From CAZEAP01 sp964510315 (lineage in GTDB: Bacteria > Planctomycetota > Brocadiia > SM23-32): 64,000 nt of DNA. The translations under genes were made by a program, and so were the position numbers. The notes under the pieces were generated by a model, which saw nothing but the letters and a program-made list of their open reading frames with translations, searched no databases and was not told where the DNA came from. Position 1 is the first letter of the stretch. Every line of letters starts with the position of its first letter. The stretch spans positions 1-64,000 of the forward strand of contig CAZEAP010000010.1 in the NCBI GenBank assembly GCA_964510315.1, read 5' to 3'. Shown here in pieces: positions 26,623-35,343 of this stretch.

Positions 26623-27675
26623 TCAGGCGCTCTCCAGCAATTCCTCCAGGGAGAACTCCACCACACCGGTGCAGGTGTCGGCGGCACCGTAGTAGACCAG
26701 CACCGTATCGTCCCGACGAACTATGCCCGTTGGGAACACCACCGAGGGGACAAACCCCTCCTTCTCGAATGGGGCTTCGGGCACGAAGATCGGCTCGGTC
26801 GAGCGGCTGACAATCATGGAGGGATCGTCTTTGTCCAAAAGCAGCACGCCGGCCGAGTAGGTCCCGACCTCCCCTTCGACGGCCGAGAACGTCTTGCCGT
26901 GGTAGATCTCCAGCCAGGCTTGCTCCATCTCCAGCGGCGGGCAACCGGCGCCGATTCTCCCCACCTCCCAGGCGGCCTCTCCCGCGTGCAGAGGGACATG
27001 GTTGCCCCACGCCAACGCATCGACGGAGCGGGCAAGCCACATGCCCGGGGAAGAGAAGTGCATACGCGGGTTCGGCCGATGGAGGGCAACGTAGCTGCCG
27101 TCGATCTTCCGGGGAAAGAGCACCACGTCCTTGTTCTCCGGGCAGAAGATGATGCCGTGGCGCTGGAACGTCTCGAAGTCCTCCGTGGAGGCCAGCGCTG
27201 TGAGCGCCCCGTGCTCGGAGACCCCGACGTAGGTGAAGTAGCATTTCCCCCCGATGCGGACAATCCGGGGGTCCTCCGCGCCGAAGCTCTCCCAGTGCTC
27301 CTGCGGCATGAACCGGCCGATCTCCGGCCCGAGGGCGCGACCTTCGGGGATGCGGAACACCCGAAGGTGAGAGGTAGTGGTCATCCGCAGGCGCCGGTAC
27401 TTGCGCAGGAGAACTACCCGGGGGTCGATCTTCTCCAGCTCGGAGTCCGGCACCCAGTCCACCGTCAGCCCCTCTTCGGGGTCCCACCGCGGAAGCGGGC
27501 TCTGGCCGGGCGACTGCTCCGCAGGTCGCTCCGCCACCCGGACCACCAGCACCACCTCGCCATCCAGCTCGACCGCGCCGGGATTGAATGTGCCCACGAC
27601 CTCGAAGTCCGGGCGGGAGGGCTCGATATCCGAAGGCTTGATCAGGCACTCATTGAAGAAGCGGCGCGCAGTCAT
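26623..27675 (-). CDS. GH130-family glycoside phosphorylase/hydrolase
   Basis: A five-bladed beta-propeller protein of glycoside hydrolase family 130, about 350 residues. Family marks are FNPGAVELDGEVVLVVRVAE at the start, the catalytic-acid region in SFGAEDPRI, PENKDVVLFPRKIDG, and a GAGCPPLEMEQAWLEIYHG block followed by YSAGVLLLD. GH130 enzymes phosphorolyse or hydrolyse beta-mannosides. It is a separate subfamily from the second GH130 gene at 49290. The start is uncertain: ATG 27675 or GTG 27684, neither with a strong ribosome binding site. It is near Gfo/Idh and PfkB genes on the same strand. Confidence 0.88.
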   Translation of the reverse strand: MTARRFFNECLIKPSDIEPSRPDFEVVGTFNPGAVELDGEVVLVVRVAERPAEQSPGQSPLPRWDPEEGLTVDWVPDSELEKIDPRVVLLRKYRRLRMTTTSHLRVFRIPEGRALGPEIGRFMPQEHWESFGAEDPRIVRIGGKCYFTYVGVSEHGALTALASTEDFETFQRHGIIFCPENKDVVLFPRKIDGSYVALHRPNPRMHFSSPGMWLARSVDALAWGNHVPLHAGEAAWEVGRIGAGCPPLEMEQAWLEIYHGKTFSAVEGEVGTYSAGVLLLDKDDPSMIVSRSTEPIFVPEAPFEKEGFVPSVVFPTGIVRRDDTVLVYYGAADTCTGVVEFSLEELLESA

Positions 27676-27812
27676 CGAAATCACCGTAATTCAGTTAATG
27701 CTTTTTAGACTCCGCCGACGGAGCCTTCCCCACCCGCGCAATTACCGGAGTTCCTCCCGGACGTCCACCAGCCGCCGGAGCCGGTCGCATCCCCGAACTT
27801 CAGACTTCGCTG

Positions 27813-28925
27813 TTACCGGTGGGCCAGCCGATCGGCTTGCAGCGCGGCGGCCAGCGCCTCGCGGCCGTTCTCTTCGGTCACGATTCTCTCGTGCCCGGAA
27901 TCCCGAATCCACTCCACCTGGTCGGCGATCATCCCGCGCAGCAGTTCGCCGTAGCGGTGCATCTCCTCCCGGCCTTCTCCGGCGGTGAGGCGGATCATCT
28001 GGGCGACGTCCAGCTCCTTTTCCCTCCCCCGGCAGGCCCGCTTCTCGGGCGGGTAATCTGCGGTCACGTCCAGCCGGTAGTCCGGAAATATCTCGCAGAG
28101 ACGGCGGGTGGCGGCCTCGTCGGCCAGCGCGTGTATACTCAGGGAAGTGGGAATCCACCCGTGCAGCCTCAGGTCGCCCCGCTCGAACAGGATCCGCGTC
28201 TCCTGCCGGTCCATCCGCCACGGCTGGTGGAAGCCGTGGTAGAAATGCCCGATCACGCCTCCGTCGTAGCGGACGCTGCACTGCACCTGCTCCTCGAGGC
28301 TGGTGTGGGGACGGCAGGTGGCCTGCGCGGCCACCACCCGGCCTGGCCCGAGCCAGCCGGCAAACAGGTCGAAGAAATGCACGCCGTGCTCCACGAAGAT
28401 TCCCCCGCTCTTCTCCCGGTCCCAGAACCAGTGGTCCGGGGGCAGCCCTTCGTCGGCGGCGTAGTTCTCGAACGAAGCGTGAAGAACCGCACCTAACGCG
28501 CGGGATTCGATCAGTTCGCGCACCTGCCTGAAGACGGGGTTGTAGCGCTGCATCAGGTCGGTCACCATCAGCAGGCCCCGCTCGCTCGCCGCGGCGAGCA
28601 TCTCGTCGGCCTGCTCGAGCGTCAGCGCCAGGGGCTTCTCGCAGATGACGTGTTTCCCGGCCTTCAAGGCCTTGATGGACTGCTCGTAGTGCAGGAACGG
28701 AGGCGTGCCGACGTAGACGAGGTCTATGTCGTCCCTCCCGACCAGGTCCTCAACGCCGCCGAAGTCGGGGATCCCGAACCGGGCTGCGGCCCTCGCGGCA
28801 GCGTCCTGGAAGGTTCCCGCCATGCCCACCAGTTCCACGCCGTCCACCTGCACGAACTGCTGGAGGGCAAACAGAGCGAAGCTGCCGCAGCCCACAACGC
28901 CGACCCTGACGCTCTTCTCTTCCAT
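27813..28925 (-). CDS. Gfo/Idh/MocA family oxidoreductase
   Basis: A 370-residue NAD(P)-dependent sugar or cyclitol oxidoreductase. The N-terminal Rossmann fold has VRVGVVGCGSFALFAL, then YVGTPPFLHYEQSIKALKAGKHVICEKPLA with the family lysine in EKP. The C-terminal alpha/beta domain has GGIFVEHGVHFFDLFAGWLG, where the His-Asp pair supports catalysis. ATG 28925 places the nucleotide-binding motif seven residues in. There is no signal peptide, so it is cytoplasmic. Its neighbours (GH130 downstream, PfkB kinase upstream) suggest one carbohydrate pathway, but the substrate is unknown. Confidence 0.9.
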   Translation of the reverse strand: MEEKSVRVGVVGCGSFALFALQQFVQVDGVELVGMAGTFQDAAARAAARFGIPDFGGVEDLVGRDDIDLVYVGTPPFLHYEQSIKALKAGKHVICEKPLALTLEQADEMLAAASERGLLMVTDLMQRYNPVFRQVRELIESRALGAVLHASFENYAADEGLPPDHWFWDREKSGGIFVEHGVHFFDLFAGWLGPGRVVAAQATCRPHTSLEEQVQCSVRYDGGVIGHFYHGFHQPWRMDRQETRILFERGDLRLHGWIPTSLSIHALADEAATRRLCEIFPDYRLDVTADYPPEKRACRGREKELDVAQMIRLTAGEGREEMHRYGELLRGMIADQVEWIRDSGHERIVTEENGREALAAALQADRLAHR

Positions 28926-29017
28926 ACCGGCGGCCCCTGATGTGAACTGAAAGTTCGAAACGTCAAGCGTACCGGAGCCCCGCGGCCGGCTCAACCCTAA
29001 CCATCGCTGAGCGGCAT

Positions 29018-29950
29018 TCACTCGATTGGCCGGGCCGTCTCAAGGAAGGCACCCACTTCGTCCATGTCGGGGATGCCCCGGCGTCCTCCGAGAGCTCTGC
29101 ACTTGAGGGCGGCGGTCGCCGCGGCCACCTGCATGGCTTTCTGTAGTTCCCACCCCCGAGCGACACCCAGCGCCATGGCGCCGTGATAGGCGTCTCCACA
29201 GCCTGTGGTATCCACCACTACCGGTGGGTGGTAGGCGGGCTGGTAGATGGCCCCGCCGGCCTGACGGGCCGCCGAGCCCCTCGTCCCGGCGGTTACCACG
29301 GCCGCTATTGCCCCGAACGGGGCCATCTCCTCAAACAGCGCTTCGGCGCCCTGTTCTGCACTCGACGCACCGTACCGCTCGGCTGCGAATTCCAGGGGAA
29401 CGATCACGTAATCGCCCAGGGACAGGAACTCCTCGGTCTCCTCGCCGCCGACTTCCAGGTCCATCGTGACGGTCGTCCCCATCGACCGTGCCAGCCGGGC
29501 GGCAGCCAGCGCGGCCCGCGGGTAGTAGTCATCCACGTGCAGCACCTCGGTGCGGCGGAGGGCCTGTTCGGAAACGTGCTCCGGCCCAAGTTCGGGAGCA
29601 TCCTCGGAACTCCACAGTATCATCCGGGTGCCGGCGGCCCGATCCGCCACGATCACGGCGAGGTGAGCGGACGCCCCCTCCACCCGCTCGACGAATCCGA
29701 TGTCGATGCCCTCCCGCTCCAGGGCTGAGACGGAGAAGTCGCCGAAAAAGTCGTCCCCCAGGGCGCCCAGATAGGCACAATGGCCTCCGAGCCGCGAGGC
29801 TGCGACGAGCGCAGTGCCGACCAGGCCGCCCCCCTGAGCCTGGATGGAGCGGGCCTCCATCTTTGCATCCGGTCCGGGCAGCCGGTCCGCCTCGGCGATG
29901 ATGTCGAACGCACAGACGCCCAATCCGACGATGTCGTATCCTGAAGCCAT
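29018..29950 (-). CDS. PfkB/ribokinase-family carbohydrate kinase
   Basis: A 310-residue sugar kinase. The N-terminal substrate region has VGLGVCAFDIIAEADRLPG, then a GGGLVGTALVAASRLG block with the glycine-rich substrate loop. The C-terminal motif DTTGCGDAYHGAMALG contains the anion hole and the catalytic Asp. Members phosphorylate ribose, fructose, adenosine and related sugars with ATP in the cytoplasm. The specificity cannot be read. ATG 29950 is preferred to GTG 29965 because the first beta strand starts directly after it. It diverges from the phosphofructokinase gene at 30196. Confidence 0.9.
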   Translation of the reverse strand: MASGYDIVGLGVCAFDIIAEADRLPGPDAKMEARSIQAQGGGLVGTALVAASRLGGHCAYLGALGDDFFGDFSVSALEREGIDIGFVERVEGASAHLAVIVADRAAGTRMILWSSEDAPELGPEHVSEQALRRTEVLHVDDYYPRAALAAARLARSMGTTVTMDLEVGGEETEEFLSLGDYVIVPLEFAAERYGASSAEQGAEALFEEMAPFGAIAAVVTAGTRGSAARQAGGAIYQPAYHPPVVVDTTGCGDAYHGAMALGVARGWELQKAMQVAAATAALKCRALGGRRGIPDMDEVGAFLETARPIE

Positions 29951-30103
29951 TACTCGGCCCTGCACTTTCCCGTTCTGCGCAGAAGTCAGCGTTGTGGCGG
30001 CCCGGAGCGAAACGGAAGCCTACGGCCAGAGAAGCAACTTGTCAAATCGGTTTATTTCGGGGAAAACACGCCCGGAAGATGGCGGTCGAAAGCGCTAAAG
30101 CGT

Positions 30104-30132
30104 TTGCGCAGGGCCGCCCCTTGGCCTATATT
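30104..30132 (+). promoter_or_regulatory. Sigma70-like promoter of the phosphofructokinase gene
   Basis: TTGCGC (30104-30109), exactly 17 bases, then TATATT (30127-30132). The start codon is at 30196 with GGAGG at 30185-30189, giving a leader of about 55-60 bases. Confidence 0.55.
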
Positions 30133-30195
30133 GACCGCCTGAAGGGGGCGCCAGGAAAGTTCACAGAAAGCGACGGCAGACAGCGGAGGTGCAGT

Positions 30196-31521
30196 ATGGT
30201 CAGACGCATAATCGTCGGAGAATCCGGAGGGCCCACGCCGGTGATCGACTGGGAGGTGGCGGGCATCATCGACGCCGCCCAGAAGGCCGGGCTCGAAATC
30301 TATGGGATGATCAACGGGCTGGAGGGCCTGCTGAATGCCAACATCGAGGGCAACGTGGTCGATCTCACCCAGATGGACCCGATGTCCTTCGTGTTCAACG
30401 GTCCCGGGGCGGGGCTGAAAACCACCCGCATAAAGCCCGACGAGGAGCAGTACCGGAAGATCGCCCAGCACCTGGAATCCTTCGGCGTGGACGGGGTTAT
30501 CTACATCGGCGGCAACGACAGTGCCGACCAATTGCTGGGCCTGACCGAACTGGTGGACTTGGCGGCCGTGCACGCGATCAAGACGGTGGACAACGACCTG
30601 CCGGCGACCCACCACTGCCCGGGTTGGGGTTCGGCGGCGCTCTACAACGCCACCGCCCTGAAGAACGTCCACAGTGACTTCTCCTCCTACGCCGTGCAGG
30701 CCAATTTCTCCGAGCAGGGGAAGGTGGTCCAGGGCTGGGACACCGCCCCCGTGGTGATCTACCAGGTGATGGGCCGGAAGGCCGGCTGGCTGGCCGAGGC
30801 CACCGCCTTCGCCCGGGTGGACCCCCGCGGCGAGATGATCCCCGATGCTCCGCCTCACATCGTTCTCTGCCGGGAGAACCTCTTCGACAAGCAGGCATTC
30901 CTCGACAAGGTCGACGACACGGTGAGTCGCCTGGGGCAGGCCGTGATCGTGGTCCAGGAAGACCTGACCGACAAGGACGAGCGTGAAAGCATCGCAACGG
31001 TCTACGGGGGGCCGGTGGTGCGGGACGAACACGGCAACATCCAGCACGGGCGGGCCACCTCATTCAGTCCGGCCATATTCCTGAGCCAGATCGTGGAGTC
31101 GGAGCTGAAGGTGGAGACGGTGCCCGGCAGGATTAAAGACTGCACCCTCAACCCCCAGCACATCCAGCGGAGCTGCATGATGTCCACCGTCGACGCCTCC
31201 GAGGCCTACCGGATTGGCTACGCCGCAGTCGAGGCAATGACCTCCGGGGAGACCAAAAAGTCGGTGGTCCTCGAGCGGAAGAACGGCGGAACCTGCACGG
31301 GGCTGACCGACCTGTCCAACATCGCCGGGAAGGAGAGGCAGGTTCCCTCCGAATACATCCAGGGCATGGACGGACCCACCCAGCAGTTCATCGACGAGTT
31401 CATCTACGTCATCGGCGGACCGGTGGGAATCCCCCACTACTCCCAGATGCAGTTCAGGAGCGTGCCCGTCCCCGACCCCATAAGGGGCAACCCCTACGTC
31501 AGGGAAGAGGCTGCTCCGTAG
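30196..31521 (+). CDS. PPi-type 6-phosphofructokinase
   Basis: A 441-residue phosphofructokinase of the long PPi-dependent type. The nucleotide/PPi loop reads GGNDS at 105-109. ATP enzymes have GGDGS, while the Asp in the fourth position is the usual mark of PPi use. The catalytic segment is KTVDNDL instead of the common KTIDND, and MGRKAGWLA is the substrate-binding MGR motif. It phosphorylates fructose 6-phosphate reversibly. ATG 30196 follows GGAGG. The stop codon TAG (31519-31521) lies inside the left inverted repeat of the MITE-like element, so the last residues may have been set by that insertion. Confidence 0.88.
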   Translation: MVRRIIVGESGGPTPVIDWEVAGIIDAAQKAGLEIYGMINGLEGLLNANIEGNVVDLTQMDPMSFVFNGPGAGLKTTRIKPDEEQYRKIAQHLESFGVDGVIYIGGNDSADQLLGLTELVDLAAVHAIKTVDNDLPATHHCPGWGSAALYNATALKNVHSDFSSYAVQANFSEQGKVVQGWDTAPVVIYQVMGRKAGWLAEATAFARVDPRGEMIPDAPPHIVLCRENLFDKQAFLDKVDDTVSRLGQAVIVVQEDLTDKDERESIATVYGGPVVRDEHGNIQHGRATSFSPAIFLSQIVESELKVETVPGRIKDCTLNPQHIQRSCMMSTVDASEAYRIGYAAVEAMTSGETKKSVVLERKNGGTCTGLTDLSNIAGKERQVPSEYIQGMDGPTQQFIDEFIYVIGGPVGIPHYSQMQFRSVPVPDPIRGNPYVREEAAP

Positions 31522-31753
31522 AAAAGGACCCGTTCGCGCTTGTGTGGGCGCGCGGCCTTCCCGTGGTCCTTTCCCGCTCCGGCTGCCCATGCGCAGCGCA
31601 CCGAACGGCGAGATTCCCGTCGAAGGCGGGCAAGCTTCGCTCGCAGAAGAACCCGCTCGCGCAGAATGACATCCCGGGCGGTGACCCGCGCGCTGTCATG
31701 CTGAGGCGCTTTTTCTTCAGGCGCCGAATGCATCTCGCTTTTCTACGGCGCCG
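31512..31753. repeat. MITE-like element, copy A
   Basis: The left end TGCTCCGTAGAAAAGG (31512-31527) is matched in inverted orientation near 31738-31752 (CTTTTCTACGGCGCC). The interior shares a 59-base block (31625-31683) with copy B: GGCGGGCAAGCT, then CTCGCGCAGAATGACATC, then GCGGTG. It also has head-to-head TGTCATTCTGCGC (31671-31659) and TGTCATGCTGAGGCGC (31694-31709) motifs. There is no reading frame. No clear target-site duplication is seen at this copy. Confidence 0.6.
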
Positions 31754-31959
31754 TACTTTGGCGCCCCCGTTCCGCTTGCCCACGACGGTCCTGCTTGGCG
31801 GCGGGGCGTCCCGCGCCGCTGCCAAAGGCCCCGATACCGCCTCGGACGGACCGGCGTGCGCCAACGTTTTGGAATATGGTTTGCACCCGGTATGGGCGTG
31901 TGGCAGCTTGAAAACGCGTCAGCGCCTGTTCTCTGGCCTCTATACGCCGGTAGCCGGAA
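31754..31959. other. Remainder of the gap before the GGDEF gene
   Basis: With copy A this makes a 438-base gap without a gene. Nothing convincing lies in this part apart from the region just before the GGDEF start at 31960, which has only a weak ribosome binding site. Confidence 0.4.
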
Positions 31960-33189
31960 ATGCTGGAGAACCCCCTGAACGTTCTGCTCATCGAGGAGGA
32001 TCAAAACGATACGGAGCTGGTGCGCCAGATGATCGGCGAGGACAGCGGGGCGCCCTACCGACTGGAGTGCAGCAGTTCGATTGAGGAAGGGCTCCAGCGG
32101 CTCCGGCAAGGGAACATCCATGTTATACTCCTCGGCGTCTCCGGCCCGGGCGCCCTGGCGGCGGGAGACGTGGACACGGTGCACCGAGCCGCAGGCGGCG
32201 TCCCGATCATCGTGCTGACCAGCCTCGACGAAACGGCCGTGCTGCTGGACACCGCCCGGGGCGGGGCGGTTGATTACTTCGTCAAGAGCCGAATGAACCG
32301 GCGGGAGCTGTCCCTGGCCATCCGGTATGCCGCCGAACGGAGCAGAATCGAGGAAGCCCGCCGAGCCGCCGAAGCAAGCCTCCGCGAACTGGTCCACAGC
32401 AACTCCGACGCCATGGTGGTGGTGGATGAGGAGGGCATTGTCCAGTTCGTCAACCCCGCCGCCGAAAGACTGTTCGGCCGTGCGTTGAAGGAGTTCGTGG
32501 GAAGGCCGTTCGATTTCGACGTGGACATCGGCGATACCACCGAAGTAAAAGTAGAAACCTCGGGCGAGAAACCGGCCACCGCAGAGATGCGGGTGGTGGA
32601 GACCACGTGGGAAGGAGAGCCGGCAAAACTGGCCTCACTGCGGGACATCACCGACATCGTGCGGCTTCGCGAGAAACTGCGGGCCATGACGCTCCACGAC
32701 GAATTGACCGGCCTCTACAACCGGCGCGGCCTCATGACGCTGGCCGAGCAGCAGATCAAGCTCGCCGACCGCCGGGGCGACAGGCTGCTTTTCCTCTTCC
32801 TCGACCTCGATGGATTCAAATCGGTAAACGACCAGTACGGGCACGCCCGCGGGGATGAGGCTCTCGGAGAAGTCGCACGCGTGCTGACCGACAGCTTCAG
32901 GGAGTCCGACATCCTGGCCCGCGTGGGCGGCGACGAATTCCTGGTACTGGCCATAGGCGCCAGGAAGATGCAAGCCTCCACGCTCGCCGACCACTTCCGC
33001 CGTAAAATCAACGCCGCTCTCGCCAAATCCGACCTCCCCTGCCCACTCACCGTCAGCCTCGGGGCTGCATACCGAGAACCACGCGACGAACGCTCGATCG
33101 AGGAGCTGATTGCGCAGGCCGACGCGGCAATGTACCAGCATAAAGAGCGTACGAAGTCGGAGACTCACCCGCGAACCCGACGCGACTGA
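31960..33189 (+). CDS. Degenerate REC-PAS-GGDEF diguanylate cyclase
   Basis: A 409-residue cytoplasmic signalling protein. Residues 5-125 form a receiver-like domain, but the strand that normally carries the phosphorylated Asp reads VILLGVSG, so the acceptor is missing. Residues about 140-225 are a PAS domain (SDAMVVVDEEGIVQFVNPAA). Residues about 240-400 are the cyclase domain with GGDEF at 323-327 and an I-site RESD (314-317) at the standard five-residue distance, so product inhibition by c-di-GMP is expected. The last 25 bases overlap the convergent GH36-like gene. Input through the receiver would have to be independent of phosphorylation. Confidence 0.9.
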   Translation: MLENPLNVLLIEEDQNDTELVRQMIGEDSGAPYRLECSSSIEEGLQRLRQGNIHVILLGVSGPGALAAGDVDTVHRAAGGVPIIVLTSLDETAVLLDTARGGAVDYFVKSRMNRRELSLAIRYAAERSRIEEARRAAEASLRELVHSNSDAMVVVDEEGIVQFVNPAAERLFGRALKEFVGRPFDFDVDIGDTTEVKVETSGEKPATAEMRVVETTWEGEPAKLASLRDITDIVRLREKLRAMTLHDELTGLYNRRGLMTLAEQQIKLADRRGDRLLFLFLDLDGFKSVNDQYGHARGDEALGEVARVLTDSFRESDILARVGGDEFLVLAIGARKMQASTLADHFRRKINAALAKSDLPCPLTVSLGAAYREPRDERSIEELIAQADAAMYQHKERTKSETHPRTRRD

Positions 33190-34934
33190 ACCGGCTGCAC
33201 CGCGCGCTGCAGCCAGGCGCGGGGGATGATGGTTGGCGCGGATTCCGGACACGTGAACCGAATCGCAACAGAGTCCGCCTCCAGCAGCGGGGCCAGCCGA
33301 TACAGCGCGGTGGCCCACGAGCAGCCGCTCCACACGCGCACGTTTGGAACGACCCTCTCGGCGGGGACCGGTGCGCCGTCGGCCTGGAGATCAATGCCCA
33401 ATGAATCCGCGACGGGCCGCTCCCCTTCGACCGCCGACCGGTAGGCTTTCCCCTTATCCCGTAGGCTGAACGAAAGTCTCAGCCGGTCCCAATCCCCATC
33501 GCCGGCCGCGCCCCGAATCCAGTTGCCCGATGTGCGGCACTGGCTTACTCCGTGCTCGCCCTCGAAGGGCAAATCCAGTGGCCGGGCGTCCGCCGTGACC
33601 GGATCGCTTTGCTCCGTTCCCAGCACCCACTCTTCTGCGGCCTTCGCACCAAGGCCGAGCAGAGCCATCTGTTCGGCAGCGAGCCGGACGGAGAGGGCTC
33701 CGGCCGAAACGCCGGCCTCGGGCGCGAACCCGGCGTCGTGGAACAAGACCCGCGCCTCCTGGAGGTCATCCAAGGCCAGTGTAATCTCAACCGGTTCGCC
33801 CAGGGAATTCGCCACTACCAGCAGGCCGTCATCGCCGGAGCCCGTCAGAAAGCCGTGCCAGCCGTCCCAGCATGGGATGCCGCCCACGGGTCGGGTGGGG
33901 CAGCCCCGGCCATAGAGGTCAAAGAACGGCTCGCGGGCGGCGTCAAGGAACTCCACGTCCCCGTCGTCCAGCAGCGTGACGTCGCCGTAGAAGTGGGCCT
34001 TACGACCGCCCCGTGCGAGGCTCTGAACCCACGCGCGCCGCCATCCATGCTTACCGAGGTAGTAGTTTGTATTCGTCCCACCGACCATGCATCCGTGGTC
34101 GTCGATCCGGCGCAAAGGAATGCCACTCCGGTAAAACTTGTAGACCATGTGGTCCTGGTAGAGGTCCACCGCCCGCCGCAGCGAGGTGCACGGAACGTCC
34201 GCGGGGCGGGGGTCACCGCTGTAGAGGTAGTCCAATGCCTCCAGCCAGTGAGGGGCTATGCCGGGGACCATCGGTCCGCTGGTGCTCCCGATGTAATCGG
34301 GCACGTGAGCGAAGCCGTTATAGCCCAGGAAGATTACTCTCGGGTGGTCGCGGCGCAGTTCGATCAGTGCCTCCTTGAAGGCGCGGACGTTGCGCCGGTA
34401 GACTTCCCCGGCGTCCAGGTGGGAGAACCGGGAGCTAACCGCGAAGAAGTCCGCAAAATCGAACTTGAACAGGCCGACCCCCCATTCTTCCACCGCGTGG
34501 CGCATCGCCGAGAGAAGCCCCTCCCGGTAAGGGCCGTCGAAAAGGCAGTAATTCCACCCGGAGCGCGCGTCGAGGCTCTTCTGCCATGGCTCCCAGCCGT
34601 GAAAGTCCTCATCCTCTTCCCAGGGGCGCCAGCCGGCGACGGCCGCTCCCGTGGCGTCCAGCCAGAGGCCGGGCGTCATGCCAAGTTCTTCCATGCGGCG
34701 CCGGGCGGGCTCGAACCCGTTGGGCCACGTCTCGGGCGCAAAGCGCGTGTAGTCACCGGGCTGGTCGAACCAGAAGCAGTCGATCAGATAGCAGTCGAAG
34801 CCGACGCCGAACGCGTTCTTCCAGTGCTGCAAAGCGTCGAGGGCCCGCATGGTCAGCTCTTCGGTCAGGCGCACGTCATCGCCCAACTCATCGTGCATGG
34901 CCCAGTCGCAGTAGATGCTGAACGGCCTTTTCAC
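33165..34934 (-). CDS. GH36/clan GH-D-like alpha-galactosidase-type protein
   Basis: A 589-residue protein with a TIM barrel typical of clan GH-D. Segments are FSIYCDWAMHDELGDD, YLIDCFWFDQPGDY, MTPGLWLDATG, and GLFKFDFADF, which carries the Asp at the nucleophile position, followed by LGYNGFAHVPDYIGS. A beta-sandwich C-terminal domain follows (about 380-589). There is no signal peptide, so it may be cytoplasmic. The start is GTG 34934 with GGAAGGA upstream. Relatives hydrolyse alpha-galactosides, though many such proteins are not characterised. It converges on the GGDEF gene with a 25-base overlap. Confidence 0.72.
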   Translation of the reverse strand: MKRPFSIYCDWAMHDELGDDVRLTEELTMRALDALQHWKNAFGVGFDCYLIDCFWFDQPGDYTRFAPETWPNGFEPARRRMEELGMTPGLWLDATGAAVAGWRPWEEDEDFHGWEPWQKSLDARSGWNYCLFDGPYREGLLSAMRHAVEEWGVGLFKFDFADFFAVSSRFSHLDAGEVYRRNVRAFKEALIELRRDHPRVIFLGYNGFAHVPDYIGSTSGPMVPGIAPHWLEALDYLYSGDPRPADVPCTSLRRAVDLYQDHMVYKFYRSGIPLRRIDDHGCMVGGTNTNYYLGKHGWRRAWVQSLARGGRKAHFYGDVTLLDDGDVEFLDAAREPFFDLYGRGCPTRPVGGIPCWDGWHGFLTGSGDDGLLVVANSLGEPVEITLALDDLQEARVLFHDAGFAPEAGVSAGALSVRLAAEQMALLGLGAKAAEEWVLGTEQSDPVTADARPLDLPFEGEHGVSQCRTSGNWIRGAAGDGDWDRLRLSFSLRDKGKAYRSAVEGERPVADSLGIDLQADGAPVPAERVVPNVRVWSGCSWATALYRLAPLLEADSVAIRFTCPESAPTIIPRAWLQRAVQPVQSRRVRG

Positions 34935-34965
34935 GGGCCATCCTTCCTGCCTGGGAAAACCTGTG

Positions 34966-35000
34966 CAAAAAGGGCGAGGAGGGATTGTCCCTCCTCGCCC
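34966..35000 (-). terminator. Intrinsic terminator after nfu
   Basis: On the minus strand a 13-base arm, GGGCGAGGAGGGA, pairs with TCCCTCCTCGCCC across three bases and is followed by TTTTT (34971-34967). It lies 33 bases after the Nfu stop and 32 bases before the GH36-like start, so it separates the two genes. Confidence 0.85.
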
Positions 35001-35033
35001 CTCGCGTGCGTTGTGATGACGGGCCGTGCCGGC

Positions 35034-35261
35034 TCAGACGCCGACCACTTCCTTCACCTCCGGGATTTCTTTCTTCAGGGTCGCCTCCACCCCGCGGCGC
35101 AACGTCTGCTCCGCCATGGGGCAGCCTTTGCAGGCGCCCTGAAGTTCAACTTTTACGGTTCCTTCGTCGGTGACCTCCACCAGCTCTACGTCGCCGCCGT
35201 GCATCTGCAGGGAGGCGCGCAGGCTGTCAATCACTTTTTCCACCTCTTCTCGATCCACCAT
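35034..35261 (-). CDS. Nfu-type iron-sulfur scaffold (NifU C-terminal domain)
   Basis: A 75-residue single-domain NifU-like protein. The pattern is that of the family: VIDSLRASLQMHGGDVELVEV, then GACKGCPMAEQTLRRGVEATL with the CxxC pair (Cys44, Cys47) that binds a 4Fe-4S cluster for transfer to client proteins. Length and motif are complete. It acts in the cytoplasm in iron-sulfur protein maturation. Start ATG 35261 follows GAGGAAT; a strong intrinsic terminator follows the stop. Confidence 0.93.
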   Translation of the reverse strand: MVDREEVEKVIDSLRASLQMHGGDVELVEVTDEGTVKVELQGACKGCPMAEQTLRRGVEATLKKEIPEVKEVVGV

Positions 35262-35343
35262 AGGTATTCCTCAGGAATCCTCAGAGTTGTTCGCCCGAAT
35301 GGCCGTCCGGCGTTCGCGCGGAACAGAGCGCAGCGCCGGGCCT

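Noticed and set aside
30196..31521. GGNDS in phosphofructokinase as a catalytic defect
   Set aside because: The Asp in the fourth position is the usual sign of PPi-dependent enzymes, and GGNDS occurs in long PPi-type members, so I treat it as a subtype and not a broken enzyme.
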